Made by a program: the position numbers and the translations under genes
Shown: positions 17,099 through 25,539 of the stretch, in pieces
Layout of the letters: each line of letters begins with the position of its first letter
How positions within the stretch are numbered: position 1 is the first letter of the stretch
Assembly: GCF_018437265.1 (NCBI RefSeq)
Contig: NZ_JAAMFL010000002.1
Span: 20,663 to 84,662 of the forward strand
Length of the DNA: 64,000 bases
Reading direction: 5' to 3'
Source of the DNA: Fructobacillus parabroussonetiae
GTDB taxonomy: Bacteria; Bacillota; Bacilli; Lactobacillales; Lactobacillaceae
The notes under the pieces: generated by a model
Seen by the model: only the letters and a program-made list of their open reading frames with translations
What the model was told of the DNA's origin: nothing
Database searches by the model: none

Positions 17099-18472
17099 AT
17101 GAAAACATTAAATCGAACATTCTCAACCCTTCTTCTTTTAGGAGTAGTGGTGATTTTAGCTGGGGGCATTATTGGCCTTGGCCTGGCCCCAATCGCTCCT
17201 TTGCTTGTAGCGATTGCCTGGGTTGTCTTATTGATGCGCCTCATTGGTGTTTCCTTTAAAGACGCGCAAGCTGCCTTGATCAAGGGAATTGAGGCGGGAA
17301 TTGCGCCACTCTTTCTTTTCCTTTTGATTGGTGCCATGATTGCGCTGTGGCTTGGTACCGGTGTCATCCCAACGATGATTTGGGCGGGCTTTAAGCTCAT
17401 TAACCCCCAGTGGTTTTTGCCAACGGCACTTTTGACCTGTGCCCTGGTTGGCATGATGATCGGTTCTGCCTTTACCACCATGTCTACGGTTGGTGTAGCG
17501 CTCATGGGGATTGGAACAACCATTGGCTTCCATCCAGCCATGGTCGCCGGCTTTATCATTTCAGGAGCCATTTTTGGGGATAAGAGTTCCCCCTTGTCCG
17601 ATTCAACGAACCTTGCGGCAGCCGTTGCGGAAGTTGATCTTTTTGCCCATTTGAAAAACCTGATGTGGACGACCATTCCGGCACTCCTGGTCAGCTTGAT
17701 TTTGGCCTTTGCCTTTGGAATGACCGGTGGCCATGGTGGGAACCTCGCGGCCGAAGGGTCGAGCTTAACAAGCTTGATTCAGCCAACTTGGTGGGCGATT
17801 GTGCCGATTGTCCTCATTTTCGTGACGGCTTTGAAAAAAATCCCGGCCATTCCTTCCTTGTTATTGAACGTTGTGACCTGTTCTGCCTTTTACTTGCTTT
17901 CCGGCCACTCACTAACGACTTGGTCGAATTTGGTGGTGAATGGTTTCAAGACGAGTTCCCACAATGCAACCCTGATTGCTTTGCTGAACCGTGGGGGGAT
18001 GGTCGCCATGATGGACACCATCATGCTGATCATGTTGGCCCTTGGCCTTGGTGGCCTGTTGTCCAACTTAGGCATTTTGCGAGCGGTGATGAACCCCTTG
18101 GTTTCAAAGCTCAAGTCCCAACGATCGCTTGTCTTTGCTACCCTGGTGACTGGTATTGCCACCAACTTCTTGGTGGGCGAACAGTACCTGTCAACCATGC
18201 TCCCTGGTCAGTTATTTAAGGAAGACTACAAGCGCTTTGGCCTGTCGCCTTTGGCCTTGTCCCGGGCGATGGAAGATTCCGGTGCAATTGCTAACTACTT
18301 GGTCCCATGGGGTGTTGCGGGGGCTTTTGCCAGCCAAACCTTACACGTTTCCGTCCTGGCTTTCGTTCCCTTTACCTTCTTGGCCCTGCTTTCGCCGGTC
18401 TTTTCCCTGCTTTCTGCTTTGACAGGAATTGGCTTGCGCCAAGCAAAGGAAACCGTTGCCGAAAAAGAATAA
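17099..18472 (+). CDS. nhaC: NhaC-family Na+/H+ antiporter
   Basis: 457 residues, about eleven helices. The family signature GDKSSPLSDSTNLAAAVAEVDLF occurs near residue 160, and the second repeat carries GIATNFLVGEQYLSTMLPG near 350. It would exchange cytoplasmic Na+ (or act as a malate/lactate:Na+ antiporter in the MleN subgroup) against protons. MleN-type function is worth keeping in mind because the window has a malolactic enzyme but no adjacent permease. It follows the MFS gene by 29 nt and ends at a strong terminator. Confidence 0.88.
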   Translation: MKTLNRTFSTLLLLGVVVILAGGIIGLGLAPIAPLLVAIAWVVLLMRLIGVSFKDAQAALIKGIEAGIAPLFLFLLIGAMIALWLGTGVIPTMIWAGFKLINPQWFLPTALLTCALVGMMIGSAFTTMSTVGVALMGIGTTIGFHPAMVAGFIISGAIFGDKSSPLSDSTNLAAAVAEVDLFAHLKNLMWTTIPALLVSLILAFAFGMTGGHGGNLAAEGSSLTSLIQPTWWAIVPIVLIFVTALKKIPAIPSLLLNVVTCSAFYLLSGHSLTTWSNLVVNGFKTSSHNATLIALLNRGGMVAMMDTIMLIMLALGLGGLLSNLGILRAVMNPLVSKLKSQRSLVFATLVTGIATNFLVGEQYLSTMLPGQLFKEDYKRFGLSPLALSRAMEDSGAIANYLVPWGVAGAFASQTLHVSVLAFVPFTFLALLSPVFSLLSALTGIGLRQAKETVAEKE

Positions 18473-18481
18473 AAAATCGTG

Positions 18482-18511
18482 AAAAAGTCGGTGTATTTCA
18501 CCGACTTTTTT
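18482..18511. terminator. nhaC terminator
   Basis: AAAAAGTCGGTG/CACCGACTTTTTT, almost perfect, with a 4-5-nt loop. Confidence 0.9.
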
Positions 18512-18562
18512 CGTATGATTAGGTGTAGGGGAGAAGAGCTCTGGTGGAGGTTCTGATTCCCC

Positions 18563-18591
18563 TTGCGAAAAGTCGCGAAATTTAGTATATT
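18563..18591 (+). promoter_or_regulatory. rpsF operon promoter
   Basis: TTGCGA (18563-18568), 17-nt spacer, TATATT (18586-18591), 78 nt before the rpsF start. Confidence 0.6.
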
Positions 18592-18599
18592 AAATAGAC

Positions 18600-18660
18600 G
18601 TGAGTGCAGACATTGCACGCACTCCTTGCAACCAGCCGGTTGCCAGAGACCAAAAGGAGG
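18600..18660 (+). promoter_or_regulatory. rpsF leader, candidate S6:S18-responsive RNA
   Basis: The leader folds into GTGAGTGC/GCACGCAC (one mismatch) followed by GCAACC-AGCC-GGTTGC (18628-18643), with the SD AAGGAGG 11 nt later. Firmicute rpsF leaders carry an RNA that binds the S6:S18 complex for autoregulation and features an unpaired CCG; an AGCCGG segment is present here. Sequence match to the published motif was not computed. Confidence 0.4.
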
Positions 18661-18668
18661 AAAAATCG

Positions 18669-18968
18669 ATGACCACAGCATACGAATTAACTTATATCAT
18701 TCGCCCCGACATGGAAGCCGATGCCAAGAAGGCGCTCGTAGAACGCTTTGACGGTATCTTGTCTGACAACGGTGCGAACGTTACCAAGTCAGCTGACTGG
18801 GCCGCTAACCGCCGTTTCGCTTACGAAATCGCTGGTTACCGCGAAGGTACTTACCACGTAATCGAATTCACTGCTGATTCTAACGAAGCAGCAAACGAAT
18901 TCGACCGTTTGGCAAAGATCTCAGCCGACATCTTGCGTCACATGATCGTTAAAGCAGACGAAAAGTAA
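18669..18968 (+). CDS. rpsF: 30S ribosomal protein S6
   Basis: 99 residues, normal for S6 ([40 protein letters not shown]). ATG 18669 has SD AAGGAGG 8 nt before it; the open frame extends 23 codons upstream into the structured leader and should not be used. It is the first gene of rpsF-ssb-rpsR, the standard Firmicute order. S6 binds S18 in the small-subunit platform. Confidence 0.97.
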   Translation: MTTAYELTYIIRPDMEADAKKALVERFDGILSDNGANVTKSADWAANRRFAYEIAGYREGTYHVIEFTADSNEAANEFDRLAKISADILRHMIVKADEK

Positions 18969-18998
18969 ACCGAAATTCCACCGGGAGGAACCTAAAAG

Positions 18999-19529
18999 AT
19001 GATTAATCGAGTAGTTTTAATTGGACGGTTAACCCGTGATGTGGAATTGCGCTATACCCAGTCTGGGGTGGCGGTAGGTTCCTTTACGATTGCCGTAAAC
19101 CGGAACTTCACCAACGCCAATGGTGACCGTGAAGCTGACTTTATTAACGCCGTTATCTGGCGGAAGGCAGCGGAAAACTTTGCCAACTTTACTGGCAAGG
19201 GCGCCATGGTTGCGATCGAAGGTCGCTTGCAAACGCGTAACTACGAAAACAACGCAGGCCAACGTGTTTACGTGACGGAAGTTTCAGTCGACAACTTCTC
19301 ATTGTTGGAGTCAAAGGCTGATTCAGAACGTCGTCGTGCACAAAACGGCTCCTCTGACCAGAGTCAGAGCGGTTCTTTTGCAGGAAACAACAACTACGGC
19401 TCTGCCGCAGCTGATCCATTTGCAAGTAACAGTCAAAATAACAATCAAGCTGGCAGCCAAAGTGCTAACCCATTTGCCGCCAACTCAAATTCGGAAATCG
19501 ACATCTCAGATGACGATTTGCCATTCTAA
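18999..19529 (+). CDS. ssb: Single-stranded DNA-binding protein
   Basis: 176 residues. An OB-fold occupies residues 1-105 (INRVVLIGRLTRDVELRYTQSG; AVNRNFTN; DFINAVIWRKAAENF). A Ser/Asn/Gln/Gly-rich linker follows (about 108-165), then the acidic tip DISDDDLPF that recruits replication and repair proteins. It lies 30 nt after rpsF with SD GGGAGGA and is cotranscribed. This is the essential replicative SSB. Confidence 0.97.
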   Translation: MINRVVLIGRLTRDVELRYTQSGVAVGSFTIAVNRNFTNANGDREADFINAVIWRKAAENFANFTGKGAMVAIEGRLQTRNYENNAGQRVYVTEVSVDNFSLLESKADSERRRAQNGSSDQSQSGSFAGNNNYGSAAADPFASNSQNNNQAGSQSANPFAANSNSEIDISDDDLPF

Positions 19530-19556
19530 AAATTCTTTTCAGAAAGGAGCATACTC

Positions 19557-19820
19557 ATGTCAGAACAAAACGCACGTCCACAACGTCGTCGCCCACAAGG
19601 CGGCCCACGTCGTCGCCGTAAGGTTGACTACATTGCAGCCAACCACATCGAATACGTTGACTACAAGGACACGGAATTGTTGGAACGCTTCATCTCAGAA
19701 CGTGGTAAGATCTTGCCACGTCGTGTGACTGGAACGTCAGCAAAGAACCAACGTAAGGTAACGGCCGCTATTAAGCGCGCCCGCATCATGGCGTTGTTGC
19801 CATTCGTCACTGAAGATTAA
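19557..19820 (+). CDS. rpsR: 30S ribosomal protein S18
   Basis: 87 residues, with a basic [17 protein letters not shown]-terminus and the conserved body [35 protein letters not shown] precedes the ATG. It is the third gene of the operon and is followed by a strong terminator, so gdpP onward is a separate transcript. Confidence 0.97.
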   Translation: MSEQNARPQRRRPQGGPRRRRKVDYIAANHIEYVDYKDTELLERFISERGKILPRRVTGTSAKNQRKVTAAIKRARIMALLPFVTED

Positions 19821-19824
19821 TGGT

Positions 19825-19856
19825 TAAAAAAGCAGGACTGCGGTCCTGCTTTTTTT
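19825..19856 (+). terminator. rpsR terminator
   Basis: AAAAAAGCAGGAC-TGCG-GTCCTGCTTTTTT. Confidence 0.92.
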
Positions 19857-19947
19857 ATTTCACTCATGCTCGCTTTTTGCGGCGTCAATTTCAGCTAGCA
19901 AATTATGGTAAAATAAGTCCTAGGATATAAAGATTGTTGAGGAAAAC

Positions 19948-21972
19948 ATGAAGACGTTTTTAAATATCGGGGCCTTATCCCGTTACCAACAAAATAAGAC
20001 TTTTGTGATGTCAGCGGCCATGGCCACTGTTGTGACAGTGCTGTCATTGGGACTGGCCATTTTTGTTAATTGGATTTTTGGCCTTGTCTGGCTTTTGTTG
20101 TTGGTGTTAATGGCAGCTGCCCTTGTTCGCCAGCTGATTTTGGCTAGCCAGGACTCCGAATCCTATTTGGAGGAGCTGACTTATCGAGTGAAGACTGGTC
20201 AGCAAGAAGCTGTTTTGCAAATGCCGGTCGGTATTATTTTGTTTGGCGACCAGCGTGTTGTATGGGTAAACCCATACATACAAGAATTGCTTGGTGACCG
20301 TGACATCATCGGAAGTAACTTGCTTGACGATGAAGAGGGAATCAAATCAGCGATTGAAAACGATGGCGAATCAACCATTCACTGGTTGGACCGCTCCTTT
20401 ACGATTGACTATCAAAAAGACCTGGGTGCTTTGTACCTGTTGGATACAACCGAAAACGTCGCCCTTGAAAAGAACTTAGCCGACCACCGGTTAGTGACGG
20501 GAATTGTTTCGGTTGATAACTACGAAGAAGTGACGGAAGGAATGCCGGATTCCGAGACGTCGAAGTTGCGAACCGAAGTGACTGAGCAGCTGACGAATTG
20601 GGCAAAAAAGTATGATTTGTACGTCCGCCGTTTATCACCGGTTTCTTATCTGCTGATGGGTTATCAGTTGGATTTGCAGCGGGCGGAAGACGACAAGTTT
20701 TCCGTCGTCAAAGCCATTCGTGAAGCCACGGCTCAGCAGAATTCGCCTCTGACTTTGTCAATGGGGATTGCCTATGGTGAAAAAGACATTAACTCCCTGG
20801 TTCAGTTGGCTCAGACGAACCTTGACCTGGCCCTTGGCCGTGGTGGTGATCAGGTTGTGGTGAAAGCCGAAGATGCACCGGCTCGTTTCTACGGTGGAAC
20901 GACGAATCCGATGGAAAAGCGGACCCGTGTCCGGGCTCGTGTGATTTCGCAGACGATTGCCGAATTAATGGACCAGGCGGACCAAATTTTCGTGGTTGGC
21001 CACAAAATGCCTGACTTGGATGCCGTCGGTTCAGCGATGGGCCTTTGGCGTTTTGCACAAACGCGTGAAAAGAAAGCCTTTGTCGTTGTCGATGAAGAAC
21101 ACATCTTCTCCGATATCCAATCGCTTCTTCGGGCCGTTCGAAACACGGATCCAGAAGATGCGCAACCGGGTGTTAACCTGGGCGCTTCGGTTATTTCTGA
21201 AAAAGATGCGCTCGAACGCGCAACGGATCAATCGCTCTTGATTTTGGTTGACCACGCCAAGGAACAATTGACCGGAGCACCAGAACTTTTGCATGATCTT
21301 TCAAACCGTTTGGTGGTCATTGACCATCACCGATTAGCAGAAGACGGCTTGTCAGAAAAGCCAATGCTAACTTATATCGAGCCTTATGCTTCATCAACTT
21401 CTGAATTAGTGACGGAATTGTTGCAGTATCAAAACCAAAAGGGTGCGCCAATTACTCGTTTGGAAGCCACAGCCATGTTGGGTGGTATCCAGGTCGATAC
21501 AAAGAACTTTGTTCTTCGTACGGGATCTCGAACCTTTGATGCGGCTTCCTACCTACGTGCCAATGGGGCCGATAACGAATTGATTCAATCCTTCTTGAAG
21601 GAGAAGTTTGCCGACTTTAAGGCCCGTGCCGAATTGATTTCACAAGCTGAAATCCGGGAGGACGCGGCTATTTCGGTTGGGGATAATGAGACGATTTATC
21701 CTGGTGTTATTACGGCTCAGGCCGCTGATGAATTGCTTCAAATTGAAGGCGTCAAAGCCTCCTTTGTTTTGACAAAGCGCCAAGATGGACGTGTTGGCAT
21801 TTCGGCCCGTTCCAATGGTGACTTTAACGTGCAGACGGTCATGGAAGACTTGGGCGGTGGCGGTCACTTGTCCAATGCGGCCACTCAAATGACGGACACG
21901 ACGACAAAGGAAGCCTACGATCAGTTGATTCAAGCAATTGAAGGACAAGAAGCCGAAGAAGCGTCGATTTAA
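19948..21972 (+). CDS. gdpP: Cyclic-di-AMP phosphodiesterase GdpP (YybT)
   Basis: 674 residues. Two N-terminal helices (about 20-70), a PAS-like domain (about 85-165), a degenerate GGDEF domain (about 170-300) and a C-terminal DHH/DHHA1 module. Catalytic motifs are intact: [13 protein letters not shown] near residue 354, ILVDHAKE near 432, VIDHHR near 457, and GGGGH near 637. It degrades c-di-AMP and so tunes osmotic and cell-wall homeostasis and beta-lactam tolerance. SD GAGGA precedes the ATG. It sits in the conserved gdpP-rplI-dnaB order. Confidence 0.96.
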   Translation: MKTFLNIGALSRYQQNKTFVMSAAMATVVTVLSLGLAIFVNWIFGLVWLLLLVLMAAALVRQLILASQDSESYLEELTYRVKTGQQEAVLQMPVGIILFGDQRVVWVNPYIQELLGDRDIIGSNLLDDEEGIKSAIENDGESTIHWLDRSFTIDYQKDLGALYLLDTTENVALEKNLADHRLVTGIVSVDNYEEVTEGMPDSETSKLRTEVTEQLTNWAKKYDLYVRRLSPVSYLLMGYQLDLQRAEDDKFSVVKAIREATAQQNSPLTLSMGIAYGEKDINSLVQLAQTNLDLALGRGGDQVVVKAEDAPARFYGGTTNPMEKRTRVRARVISQTIAELMDQADQIFVVGHKMPDLDAVGSAMGLWRFAQTREKKAFVVVDEEHIFSDIQSLLRAVRNTDPEDAQPGVNLGASVISEKDALERATDQSLLILVDHAKEQLTGAPELLHDLSNRLVVIDHHRLAEDGLSEKPMLTYIEPYASSTSELVTELLQYQNQKGAPITRLEATAMLGGIQVDTKNFVLRTGSRTFDAASYLRANGADNELIQSFLKEKFADFKARAELISQAEIREDAAISVGDNETIYPGVITAQAADELLQIEGVKASFVLTKRQDGRVGISARSNGDFNVQTVMEDLGGGGHLSNAATQMTDTTTKEAYDQLIQAIEGQEAEEASI

Positions 21973-22022
21973 GTTATAATAGAAGAAAGGACTCGGGACC
22001 TCGTCCCCAAAAGGAGGCAGAA

Positions 22023-22475
22023 ATGAAAGTTGTATTTTTGGAAGATGTAAAGGGTCGCGGTAAGAAGGGCGAAGTCAAGGAAGTACCCGATGGCTACGCC
22101 AATAACTTCTTAATTAAAAACAAGAAGGCGGAACCTGCAACGGGCAAGAATCTCGGTGCGGTGAAGGGTCGCCAAAAGGCCGAGGAAAAGCAGGCTGCCG
22201 CTGAGTTAGCAGCTGCTGAAGAACTGAAGGCCCTGCTTGAAAACGAAAAAACCATCGTCACCATTCCTGGAAAAGCCGGAACGGACGGTCGTCTTTTCGG
22301 TGCCGTTTCGTCAAAGCAAATCGTGGCGGCTTTGGAAAAGCAGTACCAAGTAAAGTTGGATAAGCGGAAGTTGTTGATGAACCAACCCATTCATGCAATG
22401 GGCTTTACAACCATCCCGGTTAAATTGCACAAGAAGGTACAAGCCGATCTGCGTGTCCACGTACAAGAGGGGTAA
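22023..22475 (+). CDS. rplI: 50S ribosomal protein L9
   Basis: 150 residues with the L9 N-terminus [20 protein letters not shown], a long central helix of Lys/Glu/Ala and the C-terminal rRNA-binding domain. The 50-nt gap after gdpP contains a TATAAT (21975-21980) and a GGGAC/GTCCC hairpin (21995-22007), so an internal promoter may allow L9/DnaB expression apart from gdpP. The SD AAGGAGG precedes the ATG. Confidence 0.97.
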   Translation: MKVVFLEDVKGRGKKGEVKEVPDGYANNFLIKNKKAEPATGKNLGAVKGRQKAEEKQAAAELAAAEELKALLENEKTIVTIPGKAGTDGRLFGAVSSKQIVAALEKQYQVKLDKRKLLMNQPIHAMGFTTIPVKLHKKVQADLRVHVQEG

Positions 22476-22477
22476 TC

Positions 22478-23965
22478 ATGGCTGATGTTTCATTAATGGC
22501 CAACGAATACCGGCAGGCGCCCCAAGACATTGAAGCTGAAAAAGCCGTCTTTGGGGCGATTTTCTTTGATGTCAAGTCAGATGCTGCCATGGTATCGGCA
22601 CAAGCCATCTTGGAGCCAAAGGACTTTTATCGGACGGCTCACCAAGAAATTTTTAAGGCCATGCAGTCATTGGTGAATGATGATCGACCAATCGATGTGC
22701 TGACCCTGCAAGATAAACTAAACGCGAACCAGCAATTGGAAAACGTCGGTGGCATTGCTTACCTGGCTGAACTGGCGGAGTCGACGGCTTCGGCAGCGAA
22801 CTTAAAGCACTACGCCAACATTGTTCATGAAAAAGCCGTGCTTCGCCGCTTGATTGAAACGCTGACGAAAAACATGTCTTTGGCCTACGATGGCGGGACA
22901 GATTCGACCGAATTGCTGGAAGAAGTTTCCCGTGAAGTGGACCAATTGGCGCAAAACCGTGGCGATGATGATCTTCGACGGATCCAAGACGTGATTAAAG
23001 AGTTCCAGGAGAACTTGGATGCAGCGGCGGAAAACGATTCGGATATTGTCGGCTTAGCGACCGGTTATCCGGAACTCGATAAGTTAACCCACGGCTTTCG
23101 TGAAGATCAAATGATTGTGATTGGTGCCCGTCCGGCCGTTGGTAAAACGGCCTTTGTCTTGAACGTGGCGAAGAATGCGGCCAAGTCCGAAAAGGTGCCG
23201 GTTGTGATTTTCTCCCTTGAAATGGGAGCGGTCGACCTGGTGACGCGTTTGGTGGCGGCAGAAGGATCCATTGATTCGAACCACTTAACGACTGGTCAAA
23301 TGGAACAAGACGACTGGGCTTCTATGACTGTGGCGCTTCAGTCACTTTCGAACATGAAGATCTACATGGATGATACACCGGGGATTCGAATCACCCAGAT
23401 AGCGGCGAAATTACGTCAGCTTGAAAAGGATTTGTTGGCAAACATGTCCGAGGAAGAACGTGATGAAAACCCACATCCTTTGGGGATGGTCATGATTGAT
23501 TACCTGGGCCTGATTGAATCTGGTAATACCGAAAGCCGTCAGCAGGCGGTTTCGGAGGTTTCTCGTTCCATTAAGAAATTGGCCAAGGAATTGCATACGC
23601 CAATTATCGCGCTGGCACAGCTTTCCCGTGGTGTTGAACAACGAACGGACAAGCGTCCTGTGTTGTCAGATTTGCGTGAATCTGGTTCGATTGAACAGGA
23701 TGCCGACATCGTTGCCTTCCTTTATCGTGATGATTACTATCGCAATGAAGATGGCGAAGACGGACCGGCAGGTGCGCCGGAACCAGAACAGGATTCGGTT
23801 CCAATCGATGTGATTTTGGAAAAAAACCGTGCCGGAGCACGAGGGACCGCAACCCTCATGTTTAACAAACCGACCTTTAAGTTTGCCGACCGGGCGCCAG
23901 AATACCGTGCGGGGGGTCCTGAAAATGGTCCAATTCCACCTGCCAATCTGAATAATTCTTGGTAA
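22478..23965 (+). CDS. dnaB: Replicative DNA helicase DnaB
   Basis: 495 residues. The N-terminal DnaB domain (APQDIEAEKAVFGAIF; residues 10-110) is followed by a linker and the RecA-like helicase with Walker A GARPAVGKTAF near residue 218, Walker B MVMIDYLGLIE near 335, and the C-terminal ILEKNRAGARGTATLMF. It unwinds DNA at the fork as a hexamer (called DnaC in Bacillus). It starts 2 nt after rplI, with its SD GAGGGG inside the rplI end. It is slightly longer than usual because of an acidic insertion (EDGEDGPAGAPEPEQD) near residue 430. Confidence 0.97.
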   Translation: MADVSLMANEYRQAPQDIEAEKAVFGAIFFDVKSDAAMVSAQAILEPKDFYRTAHQEIFKAMQSLVNDDRPIDVLTLQDKLNANQQLENVGGIAYLAELAESTASAANLKHYANIVHEKAVLRRLIETLTKNMSLAYDGGTDSTELLEEVSREVDQLAQNRGDDDLRRIQDVIKEFQENLDAAAENDSDIVGLATGYPELDKLTHGFREDQMIVIGARPAVGKTAFVLNVAKNAAKSEKVPVVIFSLEMGAVDLVTRLVAAEGSIDSNHLTTGQMEQDDWASMTVALQSLSNMKIYMDDTPGIRITQIAAKLRQLEKDLLANMSEEERDENPHPLGMVMIDYLGLIESGNTESRQQAVSEVSRSIKKLAKELHTPIIALAQLSRGVEQRTDKRPVLSDLRESGSIEQDADIVAFLYRDDYYRNEDGEDGPAGAPEPEQDSVPIDVILEKNRAGARGTATLMFNKPTFKFADRAPEYRAGGPENGPIPPANLNNSW

Positions 23966-23966
23966 T

Positions 23967-24006
23967 AAAAAGACGTGTTGATATACGTAATCAACACGTC
24001 TTTTTT
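23967..24006. terminator. Bidirectional terminator dnaB / ybaK
   Basis: Fifteen-bp stem AAAAGACGTGTTGAT/ATCAACACGTCTTTT with a 7-nt loop and flanking T-runs. Its last bases overlap the stop codon of the minus-strand gene. Confidence 0.92.
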
Positions 24007-24502
24007 ATTCTGTTAATTCTGCAAAAGAAGAACCAATCATCTTCGCCAAATCGACTGGATTGACTTTGTCAGAGCGACCGAGCTCACCGGCTGAAACGAG
24101 GAAGTAGGCTGCGTCTTTAGCGGACTGATCGAAAAAGATTGGAAAGTGTTTGTTTTGCCAAATGCCCACCGGGTTGTTGGCTCCGTGGACATAACCCGTT
24201 GTCTTTTCGAGTTCCTTCATGGGGAGCATGTGGACTTTTTTATTGCCGGAAACCGCGGCTAGCTTTTTCATGTCCAGCCGTTCGGTTAGGGGGACAACAG
24301 CCACAACTGGACCGGTTTTGTCCCCCTTTGCCGCAAGGGTCTTATAAATATCGGATTCTTGGATGCCGAGTTCTTGGAACTTGGCGGCCTTTTCTTCTTC
24401 CGTTAAGTCCAAGGCATTAATTGCCAAGGATTCATAGGGCACCTGGTGCTTGTCGAGCACTTGTTCAGGTAGTGTTTTTTTGTCTTTTTTCTTTTTTGCC
24501 AT
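24005..24502 (-). CDS. ybaK: YbaK/EbsC-type Cys-tRNA(Pro) deacylase
   Basis: 165 residues. The fold is recognisable from YKTLAAKGDKTGPVVAVVPLTERLDMKKLAAVSGNKKVHML and the catalytic-pocket segment GYVHGANNPVG near residue 105. It hydrolyses Cys-tRNA(Pro) mischarged by ProRS. A Lys-rich start precedes the domain. It is convergent with dnaB and divergent from the GntR gene. Confidence 0.88.
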   Translation of the reverse strand: MAKKKKDKKTLPEQVLDKHQVPYESLAINALDLTEEEKAAKFQELGIQESDIYKTLAAKGDKTGPVVAVVPLTERLDMKKLAAVSGNKKVHMLPMKELEKTTGYVHGANNPVGIWQNKHFPIFFDQSAKDAAYFLVSAGELGRSDKVNPVDLAKMIGSSFAELTE

Positions 24503-24551
24503 AGTGTTATTTTAGCACAGCGGTCAAGGGGTGAAGGAGCCCAAAAGAATA

Positions 24552-24566
24552 ACTGGTCGGACCAAT
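24552..24566. promoter_or_regulatory. Candidate GntR/HutC operator 1
   Basis: ACTGGTCGGACCAAT, with the perfect core TGGTC-G-GACCA, lies immediately upstream of the regulator's own -10 (TGG-TAAAAT, 24570-24578). HutC-subfamily regulators such as DasR/NagR bind TGGTC-TA-GACCA sites, so autoregulation is plausible. Confidence 0.45.
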
Positions 24567-24584
24567 CTATGGTAAAATCGACCC

Positions 24585-25313
24585 ATGGCAGAATCAAAAT
24601 ACGTAACGGTGCAAGCCGATATCAAATCAAAAATTTACCAGGGTGCTTATCCGGATCTAAAGTTGCCCGATGAACGGTCGATGGCCGAAGACTATGGTGT
24701 TTCGCGTTCCTCCATTAAGCGGGCGCTTAGTGTCTTAGTTCAGCAGGGGATTATCTTTAAAAAGCGCGGATCGGGGACTTTTGTCAATCCGCTTTATTTG
24801 AAAAATCAGGCGATCTTTCAACACGAGGGCTCAAACCTTGGCGTGTCGGACTCCTTTCGAATTAACGGGCAGGCACCGTCCATTGAGTTGCTCGACTTTC
24901 GTGTGATTCAGGCGAATCCGGAACAGCAATCCGCGCTTTTTTTGAACGATGGGGATTTCGTTTATGAAATTAAGCGTTTGCGAAAACTTGGCGGCGTTCC
25001 TTTTATGATCGAGTATGGGTATGTGCCGATTTCTTTGCTACCTGGATTGAAAAAAGAAAACGTCACCCAATCGATTTATGGCTACGTTGAAAAGGAAAAA
25101 CAAAAAAAGGTGACCCGCTCTTTCATGACCATTATGGCGGCGCCTTCCAATGAAGAGGAACAATCGCTACTGAAGCTGAAGGCGACGGAACCGGTTGGGA
25201 TCATGGAGGGGATTTTCTTCATGGACGATGGTACGCCGCTGGAATATGCGAACATGCGCTTGCATTATCAATACCTCCGCTATAACGCCTTCGTCTCGAT
25301 TAGTTCGGAATAA
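24585..25313 (+). CDS. GntR-family regulator with UTRA sensor domain
   Basis: 242 residues. A winged HTH of GntR type occupies residues 8-70 (LPDERSMAEDYGVSRSSIKRALSVLVQQGIIFKKRGSGTFV), followed by a UTRA ligand-binding domain (about 95-235; VYEIKRLRKLGGVPFMIEYGYVP; EPVGIMEGIFFMDDGTPLEYANMRLHY). Such regulators usually sense phosphorylated sugars. The ATG is only 7 nt after the -10 and has no SD. It is followed by phosphoketolase, whose upstream region has a matching dyad, so xfp is the likely target. Confidence 0.88.
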   Translation: MAESKYVTVQADIKSKIYQGAYPDLKLPDERSMAEDYGVSRSSIKRALSVLVQQGIIFKKRGSGTFVNPLYLKNQAIFQHEGSNLGVSDSFRINGQAPSIELLDFRVIQANPEQQSALFLNDGDFVYEIKRLRKLGGVPFMIEYGYVPISLLPGLKKENVTQSIYGYVEKEKQKKVTRSFMTIMAAPSNEEEQSLLKLKATEPVGIMEGIFFMDDGTPLEYANMRLHYQYLRYNAFVSISSE

Positions 25314-25324
25314 AGCTTTTGCCG

Positions 25325-25366
25325 GCAGGACTTTGTTAAGTGATTAGACAAAGTCCTGCTTTTTAT
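25325..25366 (+). terminator. Terminator of the GntR gene
   Basis: Perfect 12-bp stem GCAGGACTTTGT/ACAAAGTCCTGC, 11-nt loop, then TTTTTAT. Confidence 0.88.
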
Positions 25367-25391
25367 AATTGGAACGGTCCAATTATAAAAA
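25360..25391. promoter_or_regulatory. Perfect 14-bp inverted repeat, candidate operator 2 upstream of xfp
   Basis: TTTTTATAATTGGA-ACGG-TCCAATTATAAAAA, overlapping the T-run of the preceding terminator. The core ATTGGA..TCCAAT resembles HutC-type dyads and the site before the GntR gene. It lies about 48 bp upstream of the xfp -35. Confidence 0.5.
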
Positions 25392-25438
25392 CAGGTGTAA
25401 CCAAAATTAAGAAAGTTCGAGCCATCCGGCCATTTACC

Positions 25439-25467
25439 TTGAAACCCATTTAATCTGCAGATATAAT
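25439..25467 (+). promoter_or_regulatory. xfp promoter (TTGAAA-17-TATAAT)
   Basis: Near-consensus boxes at 25439-25444 and 25462-25467. The leader carries GGTG/CACC pairing near 25493-25509 before the SD AAGGAG. Confidence 0.75.
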
Positions 25468-25539
25468 AATACTTGTAAATATTTAAACCGGAGGTGTGCA
25501 TCAGCACCCTTCGTGGAAAGAAAAAGGAGTACTATTTAC

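Noticed and set aside
18600..18668. Upstream start for rpsF
   Set aside because: The region is a structured leader; ATG 18669 has the perfect SD and gives normal S6.
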